A DNA stretch of 64,000 nt from Bog-756 sp963812885 (GTDB lineage Bacteria > Actinomycetota > Acidimicrobiia > Acidimicrobiales > RAAP-2). Location of the stretch: NCBI GenBank assembly GCA_963812885.1, contig CAWEWZ010000011.1:1-64000 (forward strand), given 5' to 3'. This document shows positions 1 to 9,401 of the stretch, piece by piece. Within the stretch, counting starts at the first letter, position 1, and every line of letters begins with the position of its first letter. The notes below the pieces were generated by a model. That model saw only the letters and a list, made by a program, of their open reading frames with translations, had not been told where the DNA came from and searched no databases. The position numbers and the translations under genes are program-made.

Positions 1-2
1 AC

Positions 3-104
3 GGCGGATTCAACGCTCCAGCAATCGTGCGCATCGAAGGAGTCGAACGGAGACTGATTATCGACGACCGAACGGCTCAGGTCATCTGGGTCATCGCCGC
101 GTGA
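3..104 (+). CDS. C-terminal end of an unidentified protein (partial)
   Basis: An open frame runs in from the left edge and stops at TGA 102-104, giving 33 residues that end in AQVIWVIAA. The residue mix (alternating charged and hydrophobic residues, no low-complexity arginine runs) looks like a real C-terminus, unlike the other two forward frames, one of which is arginine-rich. I do not recognise the family. The gene converges on the large protease that follows on the other strand. Confidence 0.4.
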   Translation, partial: GGFNAPAIVRIEGVERRLIIDDRTAQVIWVIAA

Positions 105-178
105 ATTCGGCCGGAAATCGCTCCTGTGCTGATATGTCAGCAATAGCCTTCGAAGGGGAGACCCATTGCGCACAGGAA

Positions 179-3100
179 TTACGGATACGGGTAGGAGAAA
201 GTCTTGGCGGCGAAGGCCGATCCAGCGAGCGTGTTCACCCGAATCTGGACCTTTGTGTCAGCACGACCGGGTGGTATTTTCGCCTTGATCTGGGTATCGC
301 TCGACCCCATGAATGTGGGCGGATTCGCTACGAGGGGTGAGCGAACGGAACCAAAGTAAACACTTTTCACGCTCCCCAGGCCCGTCCCGATAATCGTCAT
401 TTCTCCTCCTCCTGCGGCGGAGCTGCTAGTGGGCGAGAAGCTGGAGATATGCGGCTTCACCGGTTCGAAGTAGGTGAACGCGACGGCCGGACCGGTGGCT
501 GACGAGCATATCCCGCTGTCGCAGACCTCGAACGAGCCGCTTCCCGAGGTTGCCGCGGGAGCCGTGAATATAAGTTCGGTCGGCGATTTTACCTTCACGT
601 CGTTCGTGCTGGATTCGGGGATTAGGGGTAGTCCCGCCAGCACGATGCCGAATTCGACGGTGTCACCCGCCGCGAACCCCGAACCCGAGGCGCTGACAGT
701 CGTCCCGCCCGTCGTGGGACCCGAATGTTTCGAGATGGCCGAGAGTGTCGGGGCCCGAGCGATAGCTATCGACTGCGGCGTGCTGTCGCCCCCGAAGGTC
801 CGAACCGTCATGGACATTTTGGTGATGGGTGCGGACTTGTTCAGCCCAAAGTAATACAGCTGCAACTCGTTCGGTTCGAAATCGGTCACCATGGTGTCAG
901 CGGTGGTGTACGACGCGCCGGCTGGCCCAAAGGTCACCTGTTGAAAGGTGAGGAAGTTGAAACCCGATCCGTTGATCGTCACCGTCGGGGGGAATCCGAA
1001 CTCGTTGACTCTCTCGGGAAGCGATGACGGCTTGATGGCAGTGGTCGTCGGTGGCGGTGCATAGTCGAACTCGGTGGCCGCGGCGACAAGCTCGGTGTGC
1101 GGCGGCGCGGGACCCGACGTCGATCCCGTCGGAGCGGGCAGGATCGGCACCGTCGGGCTGGTGCCGTATGCGTTCCCGACCGTCACCTCTACTTGGCAGA
1201 TCGTGTCTCGCGAAACCGGAGGCTTCGCCGAGGCGGTAGCGCAGTCTGTGGCAGCCGTTTCCGGTGGGACAAGCACTGACAGCTCCGCATCCGAGACCAC
1301 CATGACATGGGTGGTCGATACCCCACCGAAGGCGACGGTAGGGGCGGTGCCGCTCGGACCTTCATCGAATCCGCTGCCGATGATCAGCACACGCTCGCCT
1401 CCGGCGGATTCGCCGGCGCTCGGCCCGATGTAGCTGACCTGGGGAACCGGCCCGGATCGTGTCTCTTTGACGAAATGGAACTCGGCTCGTGGTGTCGGAA
1501 GGCTGGCACCGGCCGGACCCGCTGCCGTTACGACCACACCACCCACTGGACCGATTGGGGGGTTCGGATCGAGCGGCGAGAGTGGCGTGACCACACCCGA
1601 TATCTCCGTCCCTGCTCGATTGATCTGCCCCGAGGAGACCTTCACAGACGTTGAACCGAAACTCACCGCGGTCACGCTGGAGAGATCGCTGCCGTCAATG
1701 GTGACTTTCGTACCGCCCGTGTAAGGCCCGAAGTCCGGGCTCACGCCGGAGAGAGCCGGTCTTGGCGACAGCGAGGAGCCGTCGGCGCAGAGCAACGACG
1801 CCAGGCCCGGCTTGCCGCCCGATCCGGTGACCCGTGGCGTCCCAAGGCCGGTCGCCAGGTCATAGTAACTGGTGGCAGGGTAAGCGCCGCTGTGGACGCC
1901 AAGGACGTCGTTGTCACCTTGGGTGACGTCATTGAAGGCTTGGGAGTACGTGCCCGCACGAGACGCAATGCGATAGAGGGCTGGGTTGGCGAAGCCGATC
2001 GGCCCGAGCTTCTCTGAGGAGCAGAGGGCATCGCTCAACGCCGTGATCGCGGCCCACTTCGGAGCGGCCACGGACGTGCCCCCGAACGCGGTCCAGCCCC
2101 CGCCGTAATAGACCGTATCGCCGTGGTACTCATCAGCTGACGCGGACACGTCAGGCACTTCGCGGCAGTAGACACCGCTAACTGCGCCGCACGGAATATT
2201 GGAAGAGTAGCGGCTCCTGACGCCGGGTACGGCCAGGCCAGACTGCCACGACGGCATTTGCCAGAGCTTGGAGATGCCTCCGCCGCCCCCACCACCGGTC
2301 GAGCTGGCGGTGCCGCCGTCGTTCCAGACAACCTCGGTCGGAGGGCTGGTCGGAGCGAGCAGCGACGTTCCACCCACCCCGGTCACATACGGCTGTGTGG
2401 CCGGGTCGGAGACGGTCAGATCTGTGTCGGTTGGGTTGTTTCGGGAGCATCCCTCAGATCCGCTGTCTCCGGAGGCGGCAAACCAACTCTGGCCCTCGAC
2501 AGCCGCCTGCTGGAAGAGAACGTTCTCGACCTGCTGAAAGCCTGGTGACAACTGATCGAACTCGTCTTCGCAGGTACCCCAGCTCGTGCTCACGACTGAG
2601 GCGTTGTCGTTGCCGACAATTGCCGCCTCCTCGTCCAGCCAGCTGGCGAAGCTTTGGGGTGCTTCATAGACGTCGATTTTGGCTGCGGGCGCGAGCGCCG
2701 ATACTTCTTCCACGTCGAGGGCCGCCTCGCCCGAGCCGGAGCCGGTGCCTGTCCCCCCATCGACCGGCACACGTTTGATCAAGCCGGTGTGACTGACGCC
2801 GAAGTAGCATTTGTCGAAGGCGGCGACGTCAGACATCGCGAACGGCTCGAGTTCGAAGATGTCGACCGTCTGGCCCGCGCCCAGGTTGCCGGACGTGTAA
2901 AGGTTGTCGGTGCCGTAGGCGTGAGCGACCTGATCCTCTGTGTTCCCGTTGATGAGCTGCGCGAACTTTGTTGCGGCCGCACACGCGTGAGGTGCGCCAG
3001 CCGACCGCGGCGCTATTCCCGAGAGCCGAGTCGCCGTCGCCGCGGCCGAGGCGGTGCCGGGCAGCCGGATGGCAAAGGATCCATAGCCGGGCTTGTTTGA

Positions 3101-3718
3101 GATGTCGTCGAGGCCCTCGACCGCCGCTACTTTGGTCGCAATTGCCGCGGGCACTGCGGGAGCCGAGGTAGCGACGCGTCCGGTCAGTCCGCTGGGCAGG
3201 CGGACCCCGACCAGGTTGGTGTGAAAGGCCTTTCCCACTTCCAACGCCGTTCCCGCGAACGGGATGATCAGACCGTGATCCCGCTCCGGTTCGGTTATGA
3301 GCCCCGACGACCGCAGTGATGCCTCGGCCTCTGAGACAGTGGACTGGGTGGGAGCGAAAGAGGCGGCGAACGCCGCGGGGCTGAGGTAGCGGCGGTAGAG
3401 GGCAGAGCCCGGCGTTGACACTGCGCTGGCGTACGCCGCGAACCCGGCCATGTTGTTTGGTTCCAGCACTATGACAGCCGACACATGCTGACTGGAGGGC
3501 ACCGCGCCGGTCTCAATGGCACCCCTGGGAACCAGCGCCGCATTCCCGATGCGCACAATCCTTGCGGCATCGCTGCCGGGCCCGCCCTGGCCCGTGGATG
3601 CGAAGGCGTTGGCGGCGGTGGCGGTGGCGGTGGCGGCGAACGCAACCACGATGAAGCCTGAGAGGCCACAGAGCGCGAACCGGCTCACGATGCTGCACGA
3701 TCGAACCATGATCCGCAT
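179..3718 (-). CDS. Secreted S53 (sedolisin/kumamolisin-like) serine peptidase with IPT/TIG repeats
   Basis: This is a 1,179-residue exported protease. The ATG at 3718 is preferred over an in-frame start 8 codons upstream because GGGAGAGG lies 6 bases before it. An N-terminal signal segment (about residues 5-45) is followed by a pro-kumamolisin activation domain (about 60-210) and an S53 catalytic domain (about 255-645). The sedolisin catalytic set is visible: Glu331 and Asp335 in GEAALD, Asp418 in ASGDSG and Ser549 in GGTSVAAP. The C-terminal half (about 655-1179) holds about four or five IPT/TIG immunoglobulin-like domains, with repeated openings such as GPYTGGTKVTI and GPTTGGTTVSA. Family members are acid-active endopeptidases that self-process; the TIG domains probably bind surface polymers. 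No partner gene is adjacent. Family assignment is firm, the substrate unknown. Confidence 0.93.
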   Translation of the reverse strand: MRIMVRSCSIVSRFALCGLSGFIVVAFAATATATAANAFASTGQGGPGSDAARIVRIGNAALVPRGAIETGAVPSSQHVSAVIVLEPNNMAGFAAYASAVSTPGSALYRRYLSPAAFAASFAPTQSTVSEAEASLRSSGLITEPERDHGLIIPFAGTALEVGKAFHTNLVGVRLPSGLTGRVATSAPAVPAAIATKVAAVEGLDDISNKPGYGSFAIRLPGTASAAATATRLSGIAPRSAGAPHACAAATKFAQLINGNTEDQVAHAYGTDNLYTSGNLGAGQTVDIFELEPFAMSDVAAFDKCYFGVSHTGLIKRVPVDGGTGTGSGSGEAALDVEEVSALAPAAKIDVYEAPQSFASWLDEEAAIVGNDNASVVSTSWGTCEDEFDQLSPGFQQVENVLFQQAAVEGQSWFAASGDSGSEGCSRNNPTDTDLTVSDPATQPYVTGVGGTSLLAPTSPPTEVVWNDGGTASSTGGGGGGGISKLWQMPSWQSGLAVPGVRSRYSSNIPCGAVSGVYCREVPDVSASADEYHGDTVYYGGGWTAFGGTSVAAPKWAAITALSDALCSSEKLGPIGFANPALYRIASRAGTYSQAFNDVTQGDNDVLGVHSGAYPATSYYDLATGLGTPRVTGSGGKPGLASLLCADGSSLSPRPALSGVSPDFGPYTGGTKVTIDGSDLSSVTAVSFGSTSVKVSSGQINRAGTEISGVVTPLSPLDPNPPIGPVGGVVVTAAGPAGASLPTPRAEFHFVKETRSGPVPQVSYIGPSAGESAGGERVLIIGSGFDEGPSGTAPTVAFGGVSTTHVMVVSDAELSVLVPPETAATDCATASAKPPVSRDTICQVEVTVGNAYGTSPTVPILPAPTGSTSGPAPPHTELVAAATEFDYAPPPTTTAIKPSSLPERVNEFGFPPTVTINGSGFNFLTFQQVTFGPAGASYTTADTMVTDFEPNELQLYYFGLNKSAPITKMSMTVRTFGGDSTPQSIAIARAPTLSAISKHSGPTTGGTTVSASGSGFAAGDTVEFGIVLAGLPLIPESSTNDVKVKSPTELIFTAPAATSGSGSFEVCDSGICSSATGPAVAFTYFEPVKPHISSFSPTSSSAAGGGEMTIIGTGLGSVKSVYFGSVRSPLVANPPTFMGSSDTQIKAKIPPGRADTKVQIRVNTLAGSAFAAKTFSYPYP

Positions 3719-4008
3719 GCCGAACCTCTCCCGCGGCGCCAACGCGCCGCGTCCCGCTGGTAGTTTCTAGCACCCGCAGTCGCGCACTGCTCGATCCCGG
3801 CCGAGAAGGCTCAAATCCAGTTCCGCGACCATACGCTTCAGGTAACGAAACCGACTACGCAATTGAACGAAGGACCGCCTCCGGGCGCACCTCCGGTCGA
3901 TACAAGATCCGAGCGCAACAGCCAGACTTACCTGGCCCGAACGTCCGACCTTCTCCGAATGGACATTCGCCAGAGTAAATCGGACCCAACTTTAGCCGTA
4001 GGACTCGG

Positions 4009-5388
4009 TCAGGCGGACACGGGGATGTCTACGGTGACGACAGTCGGGCCACCGGAGGGGCTGGCAATTGACAGATGACCGTCGACCGCACTGACCCGGT
4101 CAGCCAGGCCAGCCAGCCCACTCGATGACGAACCGATCCGGTTGACGGTGGCCCCACCGCGTCCATCGTCGCGCACGACGATGCGCAGCCAGGGTCCATG
4201 TTGGGCACAGCTAATCGACGCCCGGGAAGCCTCGGCATGCTGGGCCACGTTGGACAGCAGCTCGGCAGCACAGAAGTAGCAGATCGCCTCGATGGCCGGA
4301 CTCGGTCGGGAGTGAACGGTCACCTGTACGTCGGTCGGGATCGTCGAGCGGGCGGCCAACGTGGCGAGCGCGTTTTCCAGACCGATGTCGAGGGCTGGCG
4401 GGTGGATACCGCGGGCCAAGTCTCGGAGGTCAGTTATGGCCTCCTTCGCCCCACGATGGGCCTCGTCCACTAGACGTCGGACAGCCTGCAGATCGGCGGG
4501 TTCCTCGGACCCGACGTCAATGTTCTCCAGCCGCTCCTTGGCCTGCCCGAGGCGCATGGCCAGTGCCACCAGCTGGGCCTGGGTACCGTCATGGAGGTTC
4601 CGCTCGATGCGCTGAAGGGTACTTGTGGCCGCGTCGAGCGTCTTCGCCCTCGACGCCTCGAGACTTCGGACCCGGGACGAGGTGGAGTTCGGCCCGAGTA
4701 GGAGGTTCATCATGCGGCGGTCGACGTAGACGACGAAGCGCATGGCCCACGGAGCGAGGAAGAGGATCAGAACGCCGACAGCGAACTGGGTGACGTGGGC
4801 GCCGGGGCCCGGCGAGCCAGGAGGGGATCCGACCGTGGTGGCACCACGGCCGAGAAGGCCGAACCGGGTCGTATTCCCATCGCCGAGGACGGGCGACGCG
4901 ATCCCGAGGATCGCCTCGACCCAAAGGCTGAGGGCGAACCACACGCCGAAGAGGGTCAGCGGGACCTTGGCCGCGAAGTAGAGAACCGACCGCCACGCCG
5001 CACCGTCGCCGAGGGCAGCTCGCAGCCACCGGAAGACCCCGTGGGGCGGGCTGAACGGCTCGGGCTCGGCGATCTCCTCGCCCAGCGTCGCCCAGGCCAG
5101 TGTCCGCTGCCAGCGGCCGAGACCCCGGGCGACCCGCAGTCCGCCGCCCAGGATGAAGATCCCCACAAAGACGATGGTCAGGACCAGGCCCACGAAGCCG
5201 ATGGCACCGAGTACTACAACCGCGCCCGCGGCCAGCGCCGAGGCAGCCAGAAAGTATCCCAGCTCCGCCCAACTGCGCTTCTGGAACGGCTCGCGCAGGA
5301 CCATCTGAGCCAGACGTCTGGTCTGCTCGACCCTCTCCTCGGGGATCCGGATCTGCACCCAGCCGACCTCGGCGTCCGGATCGCTCAA
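4009..5388 (-). CDS. NarL-type sensor histidine kinase (HisKA_3), ABC-operon linked
   Basis: This is a 459-residue membrane kinase. Residues 40-90 and 135-225 contain hydrophobic spans typical of the actinobacterial sensor domain found in this class. The dimerisation/phosphoacceptor box ERNLHDGTQAQL carries His266, and a GHKL ATPase follows with an N box (LLSNVAQHAEAS) and a G box (VRDDGRGG). It begins with TTG inside the stop of the upstream permease gene (TTGA overlap), so it is translationally coupled to the ABC exporter. No response regulator is encoded next to it; the following gene is an unrelated protease. It probably senses a compound handled by the transporter and signals to a regulator encoded elsewhere. 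Confidence 0.9.
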   Translation of the reverse strand: MSDPDAEVGWVQIRIPEERVEQTRRLAQMVLREPFQKRSWAELGYFLAASALAAGAVVVLGAIGFVGLVLTIVFVGIFILGGGLRVARGLGRWQRTLAWATLGEEIAEPEPFSPPHGVFRWLRAALGDGAAWRSVLYFAAKVPLTLFGVWFALSLWVEAILGIASPVLGDGNTTRFGLLGRGATTVGSPPGSPGPGAHVTQFAVGVLILFLAPWAMRFVVYVDRRMMNLLLGPNSTSSRVRSLEASRAKTLDAATSTLQRIERNLHDGTQAQLVALAMRLGQAKERLENIDVGSEEPADLQAVRRLVDEAHRGAKEAITDLRDLARGIHPPALDIGLENALATLAARSTIPTDVQVTVHSRPSPAIEAICYFCAAELLSNVAQHAEASRASISCAQHGPWLRIVVRDDGRGGATVNRIGSSSSGLAGLADRVSAVDGHLSIASPSGGPTVVTVDIPVSA

Positions 5389-6200
5389 GCGTCGCGCCTC
5401 ACGAAGAGCACTGCTCCGACGGCCAGGGCGACTGCGGCATAGATGACCATCAGCAACAATCCTACGACCGGTGAGAGCGGAGGGAAGGGCCCACCTTGCC
5501 CTTGGTTCACGGTCGGCATGATCGAGTTAATCAGGATGTTGGTCGGCAGAAAGCGGACGGTCTGCTCGGAGATGGTGTGCATCACCAGAGGGAGCACGAA
5601 GATCACCCCGGCGAAGGCGGCGATCGCCGCCGCGGTGCTACGGAAGATGAGCCCGAACCCGAATGACATGAGCGCGACAAGGCCGATGAACAGCCCGGTC
5701 AGGGTCACCGCCCGGGCGGCGCCGGACGACGCCAGGGTGGCGGTGGGGGCCCCGCCGCTGGAGAGGATGGCCTGTCCGAGGAAGAACGTAAGGAAGCTCA
5801 ACACCACGCAGAAGACCATGGTGAGCACGGTGGTGAGTCCGACCTTGGTGGCCAGTAGGAGCGCTCGCTTCGGTACGGCGGCGATCGTGGTGCGGATGGT
5901 CCCGCTCGAGTACTCGCCCGTGATCAGCAGCGCGCCGAAGACGCCGCCGGCCAGGGCGACGGTGATCATGCCGGTGAGGGACTCCTGGGTTGGATCGAAG
6001 CCCTGGTAGAAGCCGGGTCCATGATGCAAGGCGGCGTGGGTCGCGAGTCCCGTCACCAGGAGGCAGGCGACGACGGTCAGGCCGACCGTGATGGCTGTCG
6101 AGCGTAGGGTCACGATCTTGGCCAGCTCGGACCGCGCGATGTGTTTCGGGCCGTAGTGGCCCCTCGGGACGTGCGGCAGGGTCTCAGTGGTCATCGTCAT
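5385..6200 (-). CDS. ABC-2 type transporter permease
   Basis: This 271-residue integral membrane protein starts MTMTTETLPHVPRG, with about six hydrophobic segments from residue 38 onward and the EYSSGTIRTT motif common in ABC-2 permeases of the antibiotic and lipid exporter type. The start at 6200 overlaps the stop of the ATPase gene by four bases (ATGA). The same open frame extends further upstream, but that extension is an arginine/proline-rich shadow of the ATPase gene. It forms a two-gene exporter with the ATPase and is coupled to the histidine kinase. The cargo is not predictable. Confidence 0.92.
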   Translation of the reverse strand: MTMTTETLPHVPRGHYGPKHIARSELAKIVTLRSTAITVGLTVVACLLVTGLATHAALHHGPGFYQGFDPTQESLTGMITVALAGGVFGALLITGEYSSGTIRTTIAAVPKRALLLATKVGLTTVLTMVFCVVLSFLTFFLGQAILSSGGAPTATLASSGAARAVTLTGLFIGLVALMSFGFGLIFRSTAAAIAAFAGVIFVLPLVMHTISEQTVRFLPTNILINSIMPTVNQGQGGPFPPLSPVVGLLLMVIYAAVALAVGAVLFVRRDA

Positions 6201-7135
6201 ACTCCTCGTTCGGCGGCGAGCTCGCCGGGCATCGTCGACGGGCGGTACTCCACCTCGTCCTGGGTCAGCTCCATGAACGCGTCCTCCAGGGACGCGGTCA
6301 CAGGCGTCAGTTCGTAGATTCGGAGCCCGTCCCGGGCGGCCAAGTCGCCGATTTGTTGGGAGGCCAGGCCCCCGATCGTCAGCGCCCCGTCGTCGGAAAC
6401 GACCGTGGCCCCGGCCGCCGTCAGGCCGATGGTGAAGGTGTCCACATCCGGGGTGACGAGGCGCACCGCACCGCCGCCGCTGCGGGCGACGAAGTCGGCC
6501 ACGCTCGTCTCCGCGATCAGGCGCCCCCGACCGATCACTACCAGCCGGTCGGCGGTCAGCGACATCTCGCTGATGAGGTGGCTCGACACGAGCACCGTGC
6601 GTCCCTGTCGGGCCAGGTCCCGTAGGAAGTGGCGGACCCAACGGATGCCCTCGGGGTCTAGCCCGTTGACTGGCTCGTCGAAAAGCAAGACGCCGGGATC
6701 GCCCAGCAGCGCGGCGGCGATGCCCAGGCGCTGAGTCATGCCGAGGGAGAACTTCCCGACGCGCCGGTTGGCCACCGACGTGAGACCGACCTGGTCGAGG
6801 ACCTCGTCGACCCGGCTGGCCGGGATGTCGCTAGCCAGGGCCAACCAGTGGAGGTGGTTTCGGGCGGTGCGAGCCGGGTGGAACGCCTTGGCGTCGAGCA
6901 GGGCGCCGACCTCACGAACGGGCCAGTCCAGCTCGCAGTAGCGCTTGCCGTTGATCAAAGCCGATCCCGAATCAGGGAGGTCGAGTCCCATGATCATCCG
7001 CATCGTCGTCGATTTGCCCGATCCGTTCGGCCCCAAAAATCCGGTGACCTCACCGGAGGGGACCTCGAAGGTCAGATCGTCCACGGCTGTTGCGTCGCCG
7101 TACCGTTTGGTGAGTGAGTGTGCAGTGATCATCAC
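6197..7135 (-). CDS. ABC transporter ATP-binding protein
   Basis: This 312-residue nucleotide-binding subunit has Walker A GPNGSGKST (35-43), a variant signature SLGMTQ (130-135), Walker B VLLFDEP (149-155) and an H-loop SSHL. The C-terminal tail of about 90 residues is typical of the CcmA/DrrA-like exporter class. Two start codons are adjacent, GTG at 7135 and ATG at 7132; no strong Shine-Dalgarno precedes either. It is the first gene of a three-gene operon (ATPase, permease, kinase) with 4-base overlaps throughout. It energises export by the permease; substrate unknown. Confidence 0.93.
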   Translation of the reverse strand: MMITAHSLTKRYGDATAVDDLTFEVPSGEVTGFLGPNGSGKSTTMRMIMGLDLPDSGSALINGKRYCELDWPVREVGALLDAKAFHPARTARNHLHWLALASDIPASRVDEVLDQVGLTSVANRRVGKFSLGMTQRLGIAAALLGDPGVLLFDEPVNGLDPEGIRWVRHFLRDLARQGRTVLVSSHLISEMSLTADRLVVIGRGRLIAETSVADFVARSGGGAVRLVTPDVDTFTIGLTAAGATVVSDDGALTIGGLASQQIGDLAARDGLRIYELTPVTASLEDAFMELTQDEVEYRPSTMPGELAAERGV

Positions 7136-7565
7136 TGGTAACGGTATTGCACAACCCCGTGGATCGGAATACCGCTAGTCGGAGTCTTCGGGTGGGGTTA
7201 ACCCCCCGTGCGTGATGCTTGGGGATGCAGCCCGTCGGATGTCCGACGGAGGCGCTGCCCATGCTTCGTTGAGCGCAATCGGGAATTGGTCATGCCATCG
7301 CAGCTGGGCCCGTGGAGCCTGACCCGCCGCCCGGTGGAGCTCCGGGGCCGGCCATTCGGTTCACCGAGGAGATATGCCCGGCCGGTCCATCCCTTCTCTC
7401 GGCGCGACCAGGTTAAGCCGAGGCGGGCTGGCGCCACTGACCTCGCGGTCTGGGACCTATGAGGTGGGTTGGTGGCACCTAGGCAGCACCCAAACCGAGG
7501 TCAAACTACTGTCGCCATAACTGACGCCTTCCAATATGACGGATTCCCATGAAAAGGGGTCATCC
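7136..7565. other. Intergenic region between divergent ABC operon and a hypothetical gene
   Basis: These 430 bases separate two divergently transcribed units and must contain both promoters. Open frames inside it have arginine/proline-rich translations and no ribosome site, so I call no gene. An AAAAGGGG ribosome site at the right end belongs to the downstream gene. Confidence 0.5.
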
Positions 7566-8201
7566 ATGACCACCGACACCCCCGAGCGCCTCATCGACGG
7601 ACAGCGCGGCCAGCGCTACGGCGAGGTCCTTGCCGCCTATCTGACCGATCAAGGCATCCAGGCTCACGTCTACGGCACGCAGATGCTCAACGACTGCCCT
7701 CAGGAGCTCTGGGAGCAGCTCGACGCCGACGCGATCGCCAAGGAGATGCAGGCATTGATGGTCAAGCTCAATGGCCCTCGCTACTGGATGCTCGACGGCC
7801 TCGGCTCCAAGGCCCAGCCTATCGAGCCGGTGATGCGGGAGTTCGGTGGAATCATGATGCGCCGCATCGCTGTGCTCGACCTGGGGAACGAGCCGGCGCA
7901 GACCCCGTACACGGTCCGCTACGTCGATCGCCGGGTCGTCTTCTTCTTCGACGGCGGCAGCCGTGTCTTCGAGTTGGTCGACCCGGAGGGGTCCGTCTAC
8001 GTCATGCAGGCCCGCTGCGTCGGCGTCGACCCAGAGATGAGCGAAGAGGCCCTCGTGACCCTAGGCGACCGTCTGGCCCTCCCCGAAGGCTGGACCTACC
8101 GCACCCGCATTCTCGACGAAGAGTTGGTGGTGGATACGTTCGACCACTTGGCCTCCGTGGTCCAGGACGAGTTCGAGAACACCTACTCGCTGCTCGACTG
8201 A
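7566..8201 (+). CDS. Conserved hypothetical protein
   Basis: A 211-residue soluble protein starts MTTDTPERLIDG. The ATG at 7566 has AAAAGGGG upstream at good spacing and is preferred to an in-frame ATG ten codons earlier. It is acidic, has no signal peptide or membrane segment, and contains a central block RYWMLDGLGSKAQPIEP followed by strand-rich sequence (YTVRYVDRRVVFFFDG). The C-terminal part (ALPEGWTYRTRILDEELVVD) resembles no domain I can name. It stands alone, with a VOC gene on the same strand 130 bases downstream. Coding is convincing; function unknown. Confidence 0.75.
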   Translation: MTTDTPERLIDGQRGQRYGEVLAAYLTDQGIQAHVYGTQMLNDCPQELWEQLDADAIAKEMQALMVKLNGPRYWMLDGLGSKAQPIEPVMREFGGIMMRRIAVLDLGNEPAQTPYTVRYVDRRVVFFFDGGSRVFELVDPEGSVYVMQARCVGVDPEMSEEALVTLGDRLALPEGWTYRTRILDEELVVDTFDHLASVVQDEFENTYSLLD

Positions 8202-8333
8202 GGAATGCTTCGGCAGGGGTTCGAGAGTGTCCGTCGCCCCGCAAGATGGCCCGTCTACCTTCCTGCCTCACTCGTGTGAGTTCACGCACCCGGCGGGTAG
8301 GTGATGCTCTGGTCTCGCCCTTAGCCTCGTCGG

Positions 8334-8771
8334 GTGGGCCCAAGAATGGACAACGTCGGCATCGTCGTCGAGGACCTCGCACTGGCGATCGAGTTCTTTC
8401 GTGAACTCGGCCTCGAGCTCGAAGGCCGAACCTTGGTCGAGGGCGAGTGGGCAGGGCGCGTCACTGGCCTGAGGGACCAACGCATCGAGATCGCCATGAT
8501 GCGCACGCCAGACGGCCACGGCCGGCTCGAGCTCTCGCGCTTCCTTTCGCCGAAGGTGGTCGCAGATCACCGGAATGCCCCGGTGAACGCCCTGGGCTAC
8601 CTCCGAGTAATGTTCGCAGTGGACGACATCGACGACACGCTCGACCGGCTGGTCGACCACGGTGCGAATCTCGTCAGCAGTGAGGTGGTCCAGTGCGAGA
8701 CCGCTTACCGGCTCTGCTACGTCCGCGGGCCTGAAGGCATTCTTATCGGACTCGCCCAAGAACTCGGCTGA
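8334..8771 (+). CDS. VOC (glyoxalase/bleomycin-resistance) family protein
   Basis: The product is up to 145 residues with two beta-alpha-beta-beta-beta modules: NVGIVVEDLALAIEFF opens module one, and LRVMFAVDDIDDTLDRL opens module two, ending EGILIGLAQELG. VOC proteins bind a divalent metal and act as lyases, dioxygenases or drug-binding proteins. The start is either GTG 8334 or ATG 8346; neither has a strong ribosome site. It converges on a second VOC gene 84 bases away, and two further VOC genes lie at 11.0 and 27.6 kb. The substrate cannot be predicted. Confidence 0.85.
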   Translation: MGPRMDNVGIVVEDLALAIEFFRELGLELEGRTLVEGEWAGRVTGLRDQRIEIAMMRTPDGHGRLELSRFLSPKVVADHRNAPVNALGYLRVMFAVDDIDDTLDRLVDHGANLVSSEVVQCETAYRLCYVRGPEGILIGLAQELG

Positions 8772-8855
8772 GCCTGCGTCCGACGGAGCGCCGCAGCTTC
8801 GCGGCCCGATAACTCGAGGACAGTTAGGCAGGGTTATCGAGCTCCTGCCGACCCT

Positions 8856-9212
8856 TCAATGCGTTGAACGCTCGCCGAGCACGCAGAATTCGTTTCCTTC
8901 TGGATCGGCGAGGACGACCCACGATCTCTCACCCTGTCCCATCTCGACTCGTCGCGCGCCCAGCGCGACCAAACGATCGACCTCAACATCGTGATCGTCG
9001 GGTCGGAAGTCGAGGTGGAGCCGGTTCTTGACCGTCTTCGCCTCCGGTACCCGGACAAAGAGCAGGCCGGGAAGTCGGTCCGGTGTCGAACGAATCTCGA
9101 ACGTGTCGCATGATTCTTCGACGACGACCCACCCGAGCGCTTGTTGCCACCAGCGTCCCAGCGACACCGGATCCTTCGCATCAACGTTCGTCTGTTCCCA
9201 TTCGAGCCTCAC
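8856..9212 (-). CDS. VOC family protein
   Basis: This is a 118-residue single-chain VOC protein. I chose GTG 9212 (VRLEWEQTNVDAKD) because AGGA sits 8 bases upstream and the longer frame lacks homology-like sequence. It contains a glyoxalase-like fold with LHLDFRPDDHDVEVDRLVALGA and the terminal DPEGNEFCVLGE motif typical of the family, where the acidic residue near the end usually binds metal. It converges with the preceding VOC gene. The exact reaction is unknown. Confidence 0.85.
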   Translation of the reverse strand: MRLEWEQTNVDAKDPVSLGRWWQQALGWVVVEESCDTFEIRSTPDRLPGLLFVRVPEAKTVKNRLHLDFRPDDHDVEVDRLVALGARRVEMGQGERSWVVLADPEGNEFCVLGERSTH

Positions 9213-9401
9213 ATTCAGGATCCTACGAGGGACGGAGCTGGACCGTCGTACCATGAGTCCTCGGCATCCTGAATCGCCGGACGCCGATGAGCAGGTGAGA
9301 AGTTTCATCCGCCGAATCTGCCGGTAGGCGAGGGGCGATACGCAGCCCGCAGCCGGCGTTGTCGGCCGCATCTGGGAGCGGTGATCCTTCTACTCGGGTG
9401 A

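Noticed and set aside
6201..6641. N-terminal extension of the ABC permease frame
   Set aside because: Arg/Pro-rich shadow of the ATPase gene; the ATGA overlap start is far better.
8804..8842. CGATAAC...GTTATCG hairpin as a terminator between convergent VOC genes
   Set aside because: The stem is only seven bases with a long loop and no U-tract, so I do not call it.
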